Shown one piece after another: positions 1 through 9,068 of a DNA stretch of 64,000 bases (positions are counted from its first letter, which is position 1; every line of letters begins with the position of its first letter). Under the pieces are notes generated by a model. It worked only from the letters and a program-made list of their open reading frames with translations. It was not told the DNA's origin and ran no database searches. Position numbers and translations under genes: made by a program. Location: NCBI GenBank assembly GCA_050250755.1, contig JBFWOB010000021.1, positions 1 to 64,000 of the forward strand. Reading direction: 5' to 3'. This stretch comes from Ga0077555 sp050250755. Lineage in GTDB: Bacteria; Pseudomonadota; Alphaproteobacteria; Rhizobiales; Hyphomicrobiaceae.

Positions 1-56
1 ACAGTGCACCGCGCTCGGACGGCGTGTTCGGCACGCTCGAAAAGACCGCGCCATAG
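1..56 (+). CDS. 3' end of a small repeat protein (partial, tandem copy of the next gene)
   Basis: Only the last 17 codons and the stop are in the window; the reading frame begins at base 3. The residues end in the same SDGVFGTLEKTAP tail as the gene at 117-365. Bases 1-62 match bases 310-371 with four differences, so this is the 3' end of a nearly identical tandem paralogue. Function is unknown; by analogy it would be a small exported protein. Confidence 0.75.
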   Translation, partial: SAPRSDGVFGTLEKTAP

Positions 57-116
57 CCGCGACGCTTACCTCACTTCCCCAAGACCAAAAGTAATAAAAT
101 GTTTGGAGATGAAGCC

Positions 117-365
117 ATGAAGACCGAAATCGCAGCTCTGCTCGCCATCGGCCTCTTTGCCGGACAGGCCAGTGCCCGCACCGTGTTCGACGACATCAAC
201 GACGCGGCGCCTCATTCGACCTTCACCGACCTGAACGACTCGGCCCCGCACAGTGCCTTCGACAAGCTCAATGATAGTGCGCCGCACGGAACGTTCAGCG
301 ACCTCAACGACAGCGCACCGCGCTCGGACGGTGTGTTCGGCACACTCGAAAAGACCGCGCCATAA
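117..365 (+). CDS. small exported protein with four 12-residue repeats
   Basis: Start chosen at ATG 117, because GGAG lies about 8 bases upstream and the next residues form a clean Sec signal peptide (MKTEIAALLAIGLFAGQASA); an in-frame ATG at 99 would put extra residues before it. The mature part is almost wholly four tandem 12-residue units of the form xFxDLNDSAPHS, followed by an SDGVFGTLEKTAP tail. Length is 82 aa. The repeat has a conserved Asp-Asn-Asp and a Pro-His, which could bind metal, but that is speculation. It is a tandem duplicate of the gene ending at 56 and is followed by a strong terminator. I do not recognise the family. Confidence 0.8.
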   Translation: MKTEIAALLAIGLFAGQASARTVFDDINDAAPHSTFTDLNDSAPHSAFDKLNDSAPHGTFSDLNDSAPRSDGVFGTLEKTAP

Positions 366-385
366 CCGCGATCAGGCACTACGAC

Positions 386-430
386 GCAAAAACCCTGCGG
401 ATGCCACTCACGCATCCGCAGGGTTTTTGC
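386..430. terminator. bidirectional intrinsic terminator
   Basis: A perfect 18-bp inverted repeat (386-403 with 413-430) around a 9-base loop. An A-run opens the left arm and a T-run closes the right arm, so it can work on both strands. It sits between the repeat-protein gene and the convergent gene ending at 501. Confidence 0.9.
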
Positions 431-500
431 TTTCCAGTCCGCAACGGCATCTGGTGGTCTGGTGATGGCGCCGAGGCGCTTTTCGCGCGTCAGGCTGCCG

Positions 501-1019
501 CTAGCGGTGCGTATCGACCGTGAATCGAATCTCTGCCGACTTGTTCTCACGCCCCGCTCGCGTGATCGTCACGCCATGGCCGCGGCAAGCGTAGGGCTCG
601 GCAAAGTCAAGTACCTGGCAAGGCCGTGTTCGAACGCGAAAGTCGAGATCACGCTTTCCATCGAGGCGATTGATATCGATCTGATCGTCCTTCGAGAAAA
701 CGTCCTTATCGAATATCTCGAGCTTGACGTCGTATGTTCCCGGGCGAACACGCTTGCTGAACGTCCAGTTCGGACGAACGACATCTGCGCGACGGATGGC
801 AGGGCTTCTGTAGACTTGTCCGGCGATGGTCACCTGCGCATAAAAATCTGCCGGACCACCACCCGGATCAATCCGATCCAGCGCCTGAAGACTATCGACC
901 GTGACAATAATTTCGTCTGCGGCGGCTGGCACGGCGGCACCGCACATCATGGCCACCAGCGCGGCACCTGCAATTTTTTTGGCGCACAACGCCGATCCCC
1001 TGTCCCCGAAGATAGGCAT
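501..1019 (-). CDS. exported protein with a possible C2-like domain
   Basis: 172 aa. The N-terminus carries a positively charged stretch and a hydrophobic segment ending in AAVPAAADE, a good Sec signal with cleavage near residue 34. The mature part has a beta-rich pattern with an acidic segment (KLEIFDKDVFSKDDQIDI) reminiscent of calcium-binding loops in C2-type folds. Two cysteines (in RPCQVL and YACRGH) could form a disulfide. The gene is convergent with the repeat-protein gene. The C2 assignment is inferred from motif pattern only; function unknown. Confidence 0.65.
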   Translation of the reverse strand: MPIFGDRGSALCAKKIAGAALVAMMCGAAVPAAADEIIVTVDSLQALDRIDPGGGPADFYAQVTIAGQVYRSPAIRRADVVRPNWTFSKRVRPGTYDVKLEIFDKDVFSKDDQIDINRLDGKRDLDFRVRTRPCQVLDFAEPYACRGHGVTITRAGRENKSAEIRFTVDTHR

Positions 1020-1263
1020 GCTCGACTACTCCACGTCTGTTTCTCAAACACTGTGAGAACGCGGAGGGACCGACTCGTTGACTTTCCCCAAACCGTCCGA
1101 TCACCCCCAATTCCACCGTGTCACTATACAGTCCGGGCATGGTGTGTGGCCGCAATCGCACTCATCCACCGCAGTTGATCACAACAAGTGACTGAAAAGA
1201 CGCATTTATGACGTTATCGTCGTAGTCGGGCGAGGGGCGCAACGCCCCCCGCTTTTTCCACGC

Positions 1264-3240
1264 TCAGCTTTCGCGCAAATCGGGCGGAATGGCCTCGTCT
1301 TTCAGCGCCTCTATCGCATCGCCGAGAGACATGACGGTGCTCTTGTCAGAGCCGAGGCGTCGGATCGAAACCTTGCCGTCTTCGGCCTCGCGTTTTCCGA
1401 CCACGAGCAGCACCGGCGTTTTCTTGAGCGAGTGCTCGCGCACTTTGTAGTTGATCTTCTCGTTCCTGAGATCGGTCTCGACTCTGAGACCGGCCTTGCG
1501 CAAAGCCGCCGCGGCGCTATTCGCATATTCGTCAGCGTCCGAGACGATCGTCGCGACCACGGCCTGCACCGGCGACAACCACAGCGGCAGATGCCCGCCC
1601 GTGCTTTCGATCAGGATGCCGAGGAACCGTTCGAGCGATCCGCAGATCGCGCGGTGCACCATCACCGGCTGCTTCTTTTCGCCGTCGGCATCGACGTAGA
1701 AAATGCCGAACCGCGCCGGCAAGTTGAAGTCCACCTGCGTCGTTCCGCATTGCCACTCGCGGCCGATCGCATCCCGCAGCGTGTACTCGAACTTAGGGCC
1801 GTAGAAGGTACCTTCGCCTTCGTTGATGCCAATCTTGATGCGATTGTCGCTGGCGGCCATCCGCGCCAGCGCCTTGCGGAGAATGCCCTCGGCATGATCC
1901 CACATGGCGTCGGTGCCGACACGCTTCTCGGGACGCGTGGCCAGCTTGACGACGACCTCCTCGAAGCCGAAGTCCTTGTAGACCGACATCATCAGGTCGT
2001 TGATCTTCAGCACCTCGACCTCGAGCTGATCCTCGGTGCAGAAGACGTGCGCATCGTCCTGCGTGAAGGCGCGGACGCGCATCAGCCCATGCAGCGCGCC
2101 CGAGGGCTCGTAACGATGCACGCATCCGAACTCAGCGAGCCGTACCGGCAGATCGCGGTAGCTCTTAAGGCCGTACTTGAAGAGTTGCACGTGGCCAGGG
2201 CAGTTCATCGGCTTCAAGGCAAAGACGCGCTGATCTCTTGTCTCGTCATCGGGATGCTCGAACGCCGCGGCAGACTTCACCGCGAACATATTCTCCTGGT
2301 ACCAGCCCCAGTGACCCGAGGTTTCCCACAACGACTTGTCGAGAACCTGCGGTGCGTTCACCTCCTGATAGTCGACTGCGAGACGGCGACGCATGTAGGC
2401 TACGAGCGCTTGGAAAAGCGTCCAGCCCTTCGCGTGCCAGAAGACGGTTCCCGGCCCTTCCTCCTGGAAATGGAAGAGATCCATCTCACGGCCGAGCTTG
2501 CGATGATCGCGCTTCTCGGCCTCTTCCAGCATATGTAGATGAGCGCTAAGCTCCTTCTCGGTAGCGAATGCGGTGCCGTAGATGCGCTGCAACCTCGGGC
2601 CTTCGGCATTGCCGCGCCAATAGGAACCGGAGAACCGCTGCAGCTTGAAGGCGTTGCCGATCTGTCCCGTAGAGGTCATGTGCGGGCCGCGGCACAAATC
2701 CATCCACGCGCCCTGGCGATAGATCTTGACGTCCTCGTCCTCGGGGATGGCATCGACAAGTTCGACCTTGTAGCTCTCGCCCTGCTGCTTGAAATGCGCC
2801 TTCGCCTGATCCCGCGACCAGACCTCTTTCGTGAACGGAGCGTTCTTGGCGATGATCTCGCGCATCCGCTTTTCGATCTTCGGCAGATCGTCGGGCAGAA
2901 AGGGCTCCTTCTTGTCGAAATCGTAGAAGAAGCCGTTTTCGATCACCGGGCCGATGGTCACTTGCGTGCCAGGCCAAAGATCTTGCACCGCCTCGGCAAG
3001 CACGTGTGCGCAATCGTGCCGGATGAGTTCCAGCGCCTCAGGATCAGTTCGTGAAACGAACTTGATCTCGGCGTCCTTCTCGATGGGATCGGCGGCATCC
3101 ATCAGCACGCCATCAAGTTCCATCGCTACGGTACGTTTGGCGAGCGACGGTGCGATGGATTTGGCAACATCAAGTCCGCTCGAGCCTTTCGGCACGTTGC
3201 GCTTGGCGCCATCAGGAAATGTAAGGGTCACGTCGGGCAT
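1264..3240 (-). CDS. thrS: threonine--tRNA ligase
   Basis: 658 aa, the full family length. It charges tRNA-Thr in the cytoplasm. Order of domains: TGS (about 1-62), the editing/SAD domain with its HxxxH pair (H75, H79) and CRGPHM, the class II catalytic core with motif 2 in the GCVHRYEPSGALHGLMRVR segment, the MNCPGH zinc-ligand segment, QCGTTQVDFNLP, motif 3 (AICGSLERFLG), and a C-terminal anticodon-binding domain (about 560-650). All key segments are intact. It stands alone on the minus strand, with about 490 bases of non-coding sequence upstream shared with the divergent gene at 3730. Confidence 0.98.
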   Translation of the reverse strand: MPDVTLTFPDGAKRNVPKGSSGLDVAKSIAPSLAKRTVAMELDGVLMDAADPIEKDAEIKFVSRTDPEALELIRHDCAHVLAEAVQDLWPGTQVTIGPVIENGFFYDFDKKEPFLPDDLPKIEKRMREIIAKNAPFTKEVWSRDQAKAHFKQQGESYKVELVDAIPEDEDVKIYRQGAWMDLCRGPHMTSTGQIGNAFKLQRFSGSYWRGNAEGPRLQRIYGTAFATEKELSAHLHMLEEAEKRDHRKLGREMDLFHFQEEGPGTVFWHAKGWTLFQALVAYMRRRLAVDYQEVNAPQVLDKSLWETSGHWGWYQENMFAVKSAAAFEHPDDETRDQRVFALKPMNCPGHVQLFKYGLKSYRDLPVRLAEFGCVHRYEPSGALHGLMRVRAFTQDDAHVFCTEDQLEVEVLKINDLMMSVYKDFGFEEVVVKLATRPEKRVGTDAMWDHAEGILRKALARMAASDNRIKIGINEGEGTFYGPKFEYTLRDAIGREWQCGTTQVDFNLPARFGIFYVDADGEKKQPVMVHRAICGSLERFLGILIESTGGHLPLWLSPVQAVVATIVSDADEYANSAAAALRKAGLRVETDLRNEKINYKVREHSLKKTPVLLVVGKREAEDGKVSIRRLGSDKSTVMSLGDAIEALKDEAIPPDLRES

Positions 3241-3729
3241 GGACTATCTCCACTCAATCTCTGCCAACCACGCAGGTAAATGGGCTCCGCGCCATTGACG
3301 CAGAGCGACGTCGGTGTGATCGGCGCAGGCTGGCAAGTCAAGTCCCCAGCGACACTTGGCAGCTATTCGACGGGACGTGTGGGCACACGGAACGGCCGCG
3401 CGCGGATATTCCGCTGGCGAGCCTAAATTCCCCGAAACGAACTATCTTCCGCCATAATCAATCGCCGGCCGGCCCCAAAAGCGGCGCTTTGCCCAAGGGA
3501 TTTAGGCTTGTGGAGCACAGTCACGTTCCACTGCGCGGGGGCGTGAGCGATTTTGGGGCGTGGGTAGCCGAGCCGGGGCGCAATGCGCGCTTTCGTAAAA
3601 CGCGAGCCTGAACGACCTCCGTCGCCGCGGCCGAGATTTATTTTGAGTTGCATTGGCAGCTCAACATTTCGGGCGGGCAGCCGGTCGCGGCACCGCTGCA
3701 TCGAGGGATGTGGTCGATGGAGGAAGGCA
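3241..3729. other. non-coding region between divergent thrS and the TAXI gene
   Basis: About 490 bases that should carry the promoters of both divergent genes. I see no convincing ORF, terminator or leader peptide. An in-frame upstream extension of the TAXI gene to 3583 encodes an arginine-rich stretch without signal-peptide character and is probably not translated. Confidence 0.5.
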
Positions 3730-4974
3730 ATGCGTTGGCGTAGAGCACTATCGGCCATGGGTGTGATGCTCGCCCTTGCGCTCGGCGCGGCAACCGGCAG
3801 GGGCGAAGCCCAGATCGTTCCAGCCGACACGCGCGGTGACGCCCAGCTTTTGCAGCTCGCCCAGGTGCAGCAACCGCGTCAGCGCATCTACCGCCCGAGC
3901 CGCAATCAGACCGAGGCGCGTCGCAAGGAGGCAATCAACTCCAACACGGTCGGTCTCGCGGCGGGGCGCATCGAGGGAGCGCCACTGCAGTTCGCTGCGG
4001 AACTCGCCCGCGTCCTCGATGACGGCGACAACATGCGTGTCTTGCCGATCGTAACGCGTGGCATCTTCGATAATGTTTTCGATCTGCTTTATCTGCGCGG
4101 CGTCGACGCGGCGATCGTCTACGGCGACGTGCTCGAGCACTTCAAGAAGAACCCGGAGATCGCCGGCATCTCGCGCCGGATCAATTATATTGCGGGCTTG
4201 TTCCCATCGGAGCTGCATATCTTCGTGCGCCCGGAGATCAACTCGCTGAAGGATCTCGAAGGCAAGGCCGTCAACTTCAATACCGAGGGCACGGCCGCCG
4301 CCTACTCGGGTCCGATCATTCTCGAGCGCCTCGGCATCAAGGTGGACGCCAAGTTCGACCCGCACTCCGTCGCCATGCAGGAAATGAAGAAGGGCGACAA
4401 GTACGCCGCGACAGTGTGGGTTTCCTCGAAACCTCTCGCACCATTCCTCAAGGGCAAGTGGCCGGACGGTTTTAAGTTCATCCCGGTGCCCTACGCAGAC
4501 TCTCTTGAATACTACATGCCGGCATATCTTGAGCACGACGACTATCCCCTGCTCATCCCACAAGGCCAGCGCATCGCGACAATTGGCGTTCCGGCGGTCC
4601 TTGCCGTCTACGACTGGCCAGCGGACACCGAGCGCTATCGGCGCATGGTGCGCTTCGTCGACTACCTGTTCGAACGCCTTCCCAAACTGCAAACCGAGCC
4701 GGGCTATCACAAGAACTGGAAGGACGTGAACCTAGCCGCGGCAGTTCCCGGTTGGCAGCGATTCCAGCCGTTGACCGATCGCTTGGAAAAAGTGGAGCGC
4801 GAGCGCCCGAAGGTAGCGGTCCCGTCCGCGGCACGCGAGAGCTCTCAGCCCGCAACCGGCGCTACCGAGGAAGCCGTCCGCCGACAGGCCTCGCGCGCTG
4901 CACCGGGAAACGCCGCTGAACAGGAGCGCCTTTTCCGCGAGTTTCTGGAGTGGCGCCGTCGCCAGCAGCAATAG
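3730..4974 (+). CDS. TAXI-family solute-binding protein (orphan)
   Basis: 414 aa from ATG 3730, chosen because GGAAGG precedes it and the next 28 residues form a signal peptide (MRWRRALSAMGVMLALALGAATGRGEAQ). The body matches periplasmic receptors of TAXI-type TRAP transporters: NTVGLAAGRIEGAPLQFAAELARVL, then an RGIFDNVFDLLYLRGVDAAIVYGDVL segment, FPSELHIFV, LEGKAVNFNTEGTAAAYSG and ATIGVPAVLAVY. It would bind a small organic acid or amino acid. No TRAP membrane subunit is adjacent, and the protein has a charged C-terminal tail of about 80 residues after the binding fold. The next gene starts 14 bases downstream, so the two are probably co-transcribed. Confidence 0.85.
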   Translation: MRWRRALSAMGVMLALALGAATGRGEAQIVPADTRGDAQLLQLAQVQQPRQRIYRPSRNQTEARRKEAINSNTVGLAAGRIEGAPLQFAAELARVLDDGDNMRVLPIVTRGIFDNVFDLLYLRGVDAAIVYGDVLEHFKKNPEIAGISRRINYIAGLFPSELHIFVRPEINSLKDLEGKAVNFNTEGTAAAYSGPIILERLGIKVDAKFDPHSVAMQEMKKGDKYAATVWVSSKPLAPFLKGKWPDGFKFIPVPYADSLEYYMPAYLEHDDYPLLIPQGQRIATIGVPAVLAVYDWPADTERYRRMVRFVDYLFERLPKLQTEPGYHKNWKDVNLAAAVPGWQRFQPLTDRLEKVERERPKVAVPSAARESSQPATGATEEAVRRQASRAAPGNAAEQERLFREFLEWRRRQQQ

Positions 4975-4988
4975 TCGGGAAAACCAAA

Positions 4989-5996
4989 ATGCCGGGGGGC
5001 ACTGTCATCACAAGACGTCGCACGTCGTACCTGAGGTGTGACGAGGACATCGGGAACGCATTGAAAAGAGAGAGCACGAGCGCGAATCGTTGGGCGCCGC
5101 ACTCGGCTTTCGCCCACTGGCGGCGCGGAATGTTTGCGGTCGCCTGCTTGACCGCCATGGTCGTGGCTTCCATGGGCCAGGGCCTTGCCCAAGATCGTGA
5201 TGGTGGCGGACGCCCGTCGGCGCTCGGCGCGACGATGATCGTCGGGCCGTCTCCGCGCCTCCAAGTGCCGTCGGTGATCATTGGTGCGCCCGCTACCGAG
5301 GCGAGCCTCGGCCTTGCCATCGGTCGTGACGGTACGCTGCCCTCCAACACCTACGTTCGCATCAGAGGCCTCGGCTCGCACATGACGCTGACGAGCGGCC
5401 ACGTTATTGCTCCGGGAGCCTGGGCCGTGCCGATAGCGGCGCTGCCCGATTTGCGTGTGGTGATTCCGGCTGGGGCCGCGGGCAAGACGGAGGTGCATGT
5501 CGCCCTGGTCGCCATCGACGGCGGCGTTATTGCGGAGGCGCAGACCACGCTCGTCGTCGCGGGCGCGGCGTTCGATGCCACAGCGCCGGCAAAGTCGCCA
5601 CCCGCCCCTGTTCCACCTCCGGCGCCGCCGCCTGCAGCATTGCCGCCGCCCAAACAGGCACAACGTCAAGCACCGCCCCCCGCGACGCCGGCCGCGCCTT
5701 CCCTCCCTGCCGCCGATCGCGAGCGTGCGGAAGGTTTTCTCGCCCGTGGCCGCACATTGCTCGCCTCGGGGAACATCGCCTCGGCGCGCCTCTTCTTTCG
5801 ACGCGCCGCCGATGCCGGCCTTGCCGATGGTGCGCTCGCCATGGGCGACACATTCGATCCGATCGAGCTCAGTCGTCTGCATGCCATCAGCATCCATGCC
5901 GATCCGGCGGAAGCCCGTCGCTGGTATGAGAAAGCACGCGAGCTCGGTGCCGGCAGCGTCGCCGATCGCCGCCTCGATCGCCTCGGCGCCCGCTAG
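4989..5996 (+). CDS. exported proline-rich protein with a Sel1/TPR-like C-terminus
   Basis: 335 aa from ATG 4989, preceded by CGGGA; a GTG at 4950 would overlap the TAXI gene by 25 bases. There is a long charged N-terminus, one hydrophobic segment (GMFAVACLTAMVVASMGQGLAQ, a signal or anchor), a beta-rich central part, a proline/alanine linker around residues 200-235, then ERAEGFLARGRTLLASGNIASARLFFRRAADAGLADGALAMG and an ARRWYEKARELG segment, which resemble TPR/Sel1 helices. It probably sits in the periplasm and is co-expressed with the orphan binding protein. Its exact role is unknown. Confidence 0.75.
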   Translation: MPGGTVITRRRTSYLRCDEDIGNALKRESTSANRWAPHSAFAHWRRGMFAVACLTAMVVASMGQGLAQDRDGGGRPSALGATMIVGPSPRLQVPSVIIGAPATEASLGLAIGRDGTLPSNTYVRIRGLGSHMTLTSGHVIAPGAWAVPIAALPDLRVVIPAGAAGKTEVHVALVAIDGGVIAEAQTTLVVAGAAFDATAPAKSPPAPVPPPAPPPAALPPPKQAQRQAPPPATPAAPSLPAADRERAEGFLARGRTLLASGNIASARLFFRRAADAGLADGALAMGDTFDPIELSRLHAISIHADPAEARRWYEKARELGAGSVADRRLDRLGAR

Positions 5997-6214
5997 ACCT
6001 AGCTCTGAGAGGACCCAAAATGGCCGTCGCGTCGCCATTTAACCTCCAATAGGCAGCTTTTTGCCCACCGCAGCTTTCCGCCGCAGCCAAATGCCTTGGA
6101 TTGCAACGTGCTAACGCTTGCGCATCCAACTCGCACCTGAAAGTGTCCCCCGCGACGATCTGGGATTCGCTGCCTGCGATTCACATCCGTTCGCGACAGA
6201 CGAGGACACGACAC

Positions 6215-7237
6215 TTGGGCCCAAAAGATAGCACTACGGCTTCACGCCCACTTACCGAGCATGAGCTGGTCCGCGCCCTTCAGCGCTTTGCACGGCCGGA
6301 TTGGCGGCGGAGCCTCACCGAGATCGTCATAACCGTTTTGCCGCTGGCTCTTCTTTGGCTCGGTGCCTGGTGGGCTTTATCGGTGAGCTGGGTGCTCACG
6401 CTGCTGTTGGCCGTGCCGGCCGCCGGCCTCCTCGTGCGGCTCTTCCTCATCCAGCATGACTGCGGCCATGGAGCCTTTTTCGAGAACCGCCGAGTCAACG
6501 ATTGGATCGGGCGGGTCATGGGCGTCCTCACGCTTACGCCCTACGACGTCTGGCGCCGCGCTCACGCTATTCATCACGCCTCCTCGGGCAACCTGGATCG
6601 GCGCGGCATCGGCGACCTCGATACACTCACCATCTCAGAATACCGGGCGTTGAGCCCATCTCGCAAAATTCTCTATCGATTCTACCGCAACCCGATCGTG
6701 ATGTTCGGCATCGGTCCCTCGTGGCTGTTTCTCCTCGGGCACCGGGTACCGACCGGACCGTTACGCAAATACTGGGATGCTTGGTTCAGCGCGATGGCTA
6801 CGAATGTTGCGATCGCGGTGTTTGCTGGCCTCATGATCTGGATCATCGGCGTTCCCGCATTTCTGATGGTGCACCTGCCGATCGTCGCGATGGCCGCCTC
6901 CATCGGTGTCTGGCTCTTTTATGTCCAACATCAATTCGAAGAGACGTACTGGGCGGAACCGCCCACGTGGTCGCTGAAGGAGGCCGCGCTGCACGGCAGC
7001 TCGCACTATGATCTCCCACAGCCGCTGCGCTGGTTCTCGGCGAATATCGGTGTCCATCACGTCCATCACCTGATGAGCCGCATTCCATTCTACCGGTTGC
7101 CGGATGTGCTTGCCGCTTATCCTGAGTTGGCCGATCTCGGTCGCATCACCCTTGCCGACAGCTTCCGCACCGTTCGGCTGAAGCTTTGGGACGAGGAAAA
7201 GCATCGTCTCGTCTCATTCCGCGAAGCTCGCGTGTGA
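6215..7237 (+). CDS. membrane fatty-acid desaturase
   Basis: 340 aa from TTG 6215, chosen because GAGGA lies 8 bases upstream and the longer in-frame ORF (from 6101) adds unrelated residues. It has the three histidine boxes of di-iron membrane desaturases: HDCGH (81-85), HAIHH (117-121) and HHVHH (281-285), with four hydrophobic segments between them. It would insert a double bond into a membrane lipid acyl chain (a Delta-12-like bacterial branch is likely) or act on a related lipid. A possible hairpin terminator follows at 7288. Confidence 0.88.
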   Translation: MGPKDSTTASRPLTEHELVRALQRFARPDWRRSLTEIVITVLPLALLWLGAWWALSVSWVLTLLLAVPAAGLLVRLFLIQHDCGHGAFFENRRVNDWIGRVMGVLTLTPYDVWRRAHAIHHASSGNLDRRGIGDLDTLTISEYRALSPSRKILYRFYRNPIVMFGIGPSWLFLLGHRVPTGPLRKYWDAWFSAMATNVAIAVFAGLMIWIIGVPAFLMVHLPIVAMAASIGVWLFYVQHQFEETYWAEPPTWSLKEAALHGSSHYDLPQPLRWFSANIGVHHVHHLMSRIPFYRLPDVLAAYPELADLGRITLADSFRTVRLKLWDEEKHRLVSFREARV

Positions 7238-7287
7238 CCAGCGGGCGCTGCGGAATGATCTCGCAGTGCACACCAAATAAAATGTTG

Positions 7288-7313
7288 AGCCGCCAGATCG
7301 ATCTCCGGCGGCT
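7288..7313 (+). terminator. possible terminator after the desaturase gene
   Basis: 7-bp GC-rich stem AGCCGCC (7288-7294) with GGCGGCT (7307-7313), followed by TATTTGT. The A-rich bases just upstream can pair with the T-rich tail. The T-run is interrupted, so efficiency is uncertain. Confidence 0.5.
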
Positions 7314-7490
7314 TATTTGTGCCGTGGCAGGCGATGCAATCTCACGAGCGATCTCGTGATGCTTGGTGGTTGTTAAGCAGCGTTTTCCAGCGCCCCCTCT
7401 CCGGCTGCGACGGCCATCTCTAAGCGACGCGCAACGTCGTCGCACATTCCTTCGGCGCCGCACCATTTCCATCTCGCGAAATTACAACAC

Positions 7491-7546
7491 GAAGACGATT
7501 GGCAATTGCCGAATCTTCGTGGTTCAATTCGCTTGCTCGAAGGTTC
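7491..7546 (+). promoter_or_regulatory. duplicated upstream control element, copy A
   Basis: 56-base block matching 12570-12625 at 46 of 56 positions without gaps. It begins with a near-palindrome at 7497-7515 (GATTGGCAATTGCCGAATC) that looks like an operator half-site pair. Copy B keeps a weaker symmetry. It lies about 120-170 bases before the start of the first binding-protein gene. Confidence 0.5.
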
Positions 7547-7662
7547 ACAACAGTGCGGCTTCGACAATTTTTCCGATCTGATACCGCACGCCTTCCGGCC
7601 AAATAATGAGAACGGCGCGACGCCACAAAAGGCGGCGTGCCGGATATTCCGGAGGAAACGAC

Positions 7663-9011
7663 ATGCGCCGTTCCCGCATGACACGTCGCCACTTCGTCGC
7701 GGGCACCGCGGCCACGACTGCCGCTGCGATTTCCACTCCGTACATCCACACCGCACATGCGGCCGGCAGCCTCACGCTCGGGCTTTGGGATCACTGGGTG
7801 CCGGGCGCGAACGATACCTGCACCAAAATCATCAACGAGTGGGCGGAGCGAGAGAAAGTCGACGTGAAGATCGACTACATCACCGCTCAAGGCAACAAGC
7901 TCCTGCTGACGGTTGCTGCCGAAGCGCAAGCGAGGGCCGGGCATGATGTCCTGATGATGAGCAACTGGCTCCCGAGCGAGCATGGCGAGCGGCTCGAGCC
8001 CGTCGACGACGTCATGGCCAAGCTGATCGAGGAACACGGCCCCGTCTATCCGGCGATCGAGAGTTTCGGCAAGGTCAATGGGCATTGGGTCGGAGTGCCC
8101 TCTATTCGCGGGACGCTTGCCTATTGCTGTGCGACGCGCATCGACCTGCTGAAGCAGCACGCAGGCATCGATGTGCAGGCCATGTATCCGGCGTCGGCTC
8201 CGCCAAACAAGGCGCTCGCCGAGACCTGGACCTATGACACTTTCCTCACCGCGGCTGAGAAGTGCCACAAGGCCGGCGTTCCCTTTGGTTTGCCGATGGG
8301 CTCGACCGGCGACAGCGTGCAGTGGGTCGGCTCGATGTTCGCAGCCTTTGGCGCGGTGCTCGTCGATGCCAAAGGCAACATCACGGTCAAGTCCGACGAG
8401 GTGCGCCAGGTTCTCGATTACACCAAGCGGCTGATGGCGTTCCTTCCACCAGAAGTGCCGTCATGGGATGACCCTCCAACAACAAATGGCTCGTTTCCGG
8501 CAAGGGCGCGCTCATCATGAACCCCGCGTCCGCTTGGTCGGTGGCAAAACGCGATGCCCCCGAGATCGCGGCAAAGCTTTGGCATCACCCGATGCCGAAA
8601 GGACCGAAAGGGCGCTTCATAGGCGCGACGACCTATTATTTCGGCACCTGGAAATTCTCCAAAAACAAGAGCGCCGCCAAAAGCCTGATTGCACATCTTT
8701 CTACACGTGCGGCCGCGGAGCGCTTGATCCGTGCCAGCAACGGCTACGATTTGCCGTCCTTCGATAGCATGAACAATTTCACGATTTGGGACGAGCAAGG
8801 TCCGCCGCTCGGGACATCCTCGCATTATCCCAATCGAAAAGGCGGCGACCAGCAGTTTTCCGTTGCCGCCGCTCCGGCGCCGGCCAGCATCGCCGCCCAA
8901 ATTTTCAGTCAGGCATTGATGCCGAAAATGGTCCTTCGCCACGCCCAGGGAGAGAACGTCGACAAGACGCTGAACTGGGCTGCCTCGGAGCTCGAGGGCT
9001 TCTCGCGCTGA
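7663..9011 (+). pseudogene. ABC importer binding protein, family 1, with a one-base frameshift
   Basis: Begins at ATG 7663 after GGAGGAAACG. It has a twin-arginine signal (MTRRHFVAGTAATTAAA) and the AGSLTLGLWDHWVPGAN start shared with its two paralogues. The frame is lost around 8473-8474: where the paralogues read PSWDD-x-S/G-NNK, a base is missing after GATGAC. The first frame stops at 8520, while the correct downstream sequence (MNPASAWSVAKRDAPEIA onwards) continues in another frame to 9011. Restoring one base gives 449 aa, exactly the length of the intact neighbour at 9069. Both halves keep good codon use, so the lesion is recent or a sequencing error. Confidence 0.8.
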
Positions 9012-9068
9012 ACCGCACATCACTTATCAATTACGACAACGATAACGATAATTTTCTGGAGGAAACGT

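Larger units (their letters stand above)
7238..7662. other. non-coding region ahead of the first ABC binding-protein gene
   Basis: 425 bases with no supported gene. It holds the desaturase terminator and, from 7491 onward, a promoter-proximal block homologous to the one upstream of the third binding-protein gene (12570 onward). Similarity continues in patches to the shared GGAGGAAACG ribosome-binding site. This shows the upstream control region was duplicated with the genes. Confidence 0.6.

Noticed and set aside
170..340. 36-base periodicity that could suggest a CRISPR-like array
   Set aside because: The repeats are contiguous, in frame and encode the 12-residue units of a protein with a signal peptide; there are no spacers.
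1230..1257. GC hairpin followed by five T on the plus strand just beyond the thrS stop
   Set aside because: There is no plus-strand gene upstream to terminate, and on the thrS strand it has no T-run. It might stop antisense transcription, but that is not supported.
1432..2538. Long plus-strand ORF (368 codons) opposite thrS
   Set aside because: Thr-tRNA synthetase motifs are intact on the other strand; this frame is a high-GC shadow with no domain and no ribosome-binding site.
4845..6038. 397-codon minus-strand ORF opposite the TAXI and proline-rich genes
   Set aside because: The plus-strand genes have signal peptides and a recognised fold; the minus frame is an Arg/Gly-rich shadow.
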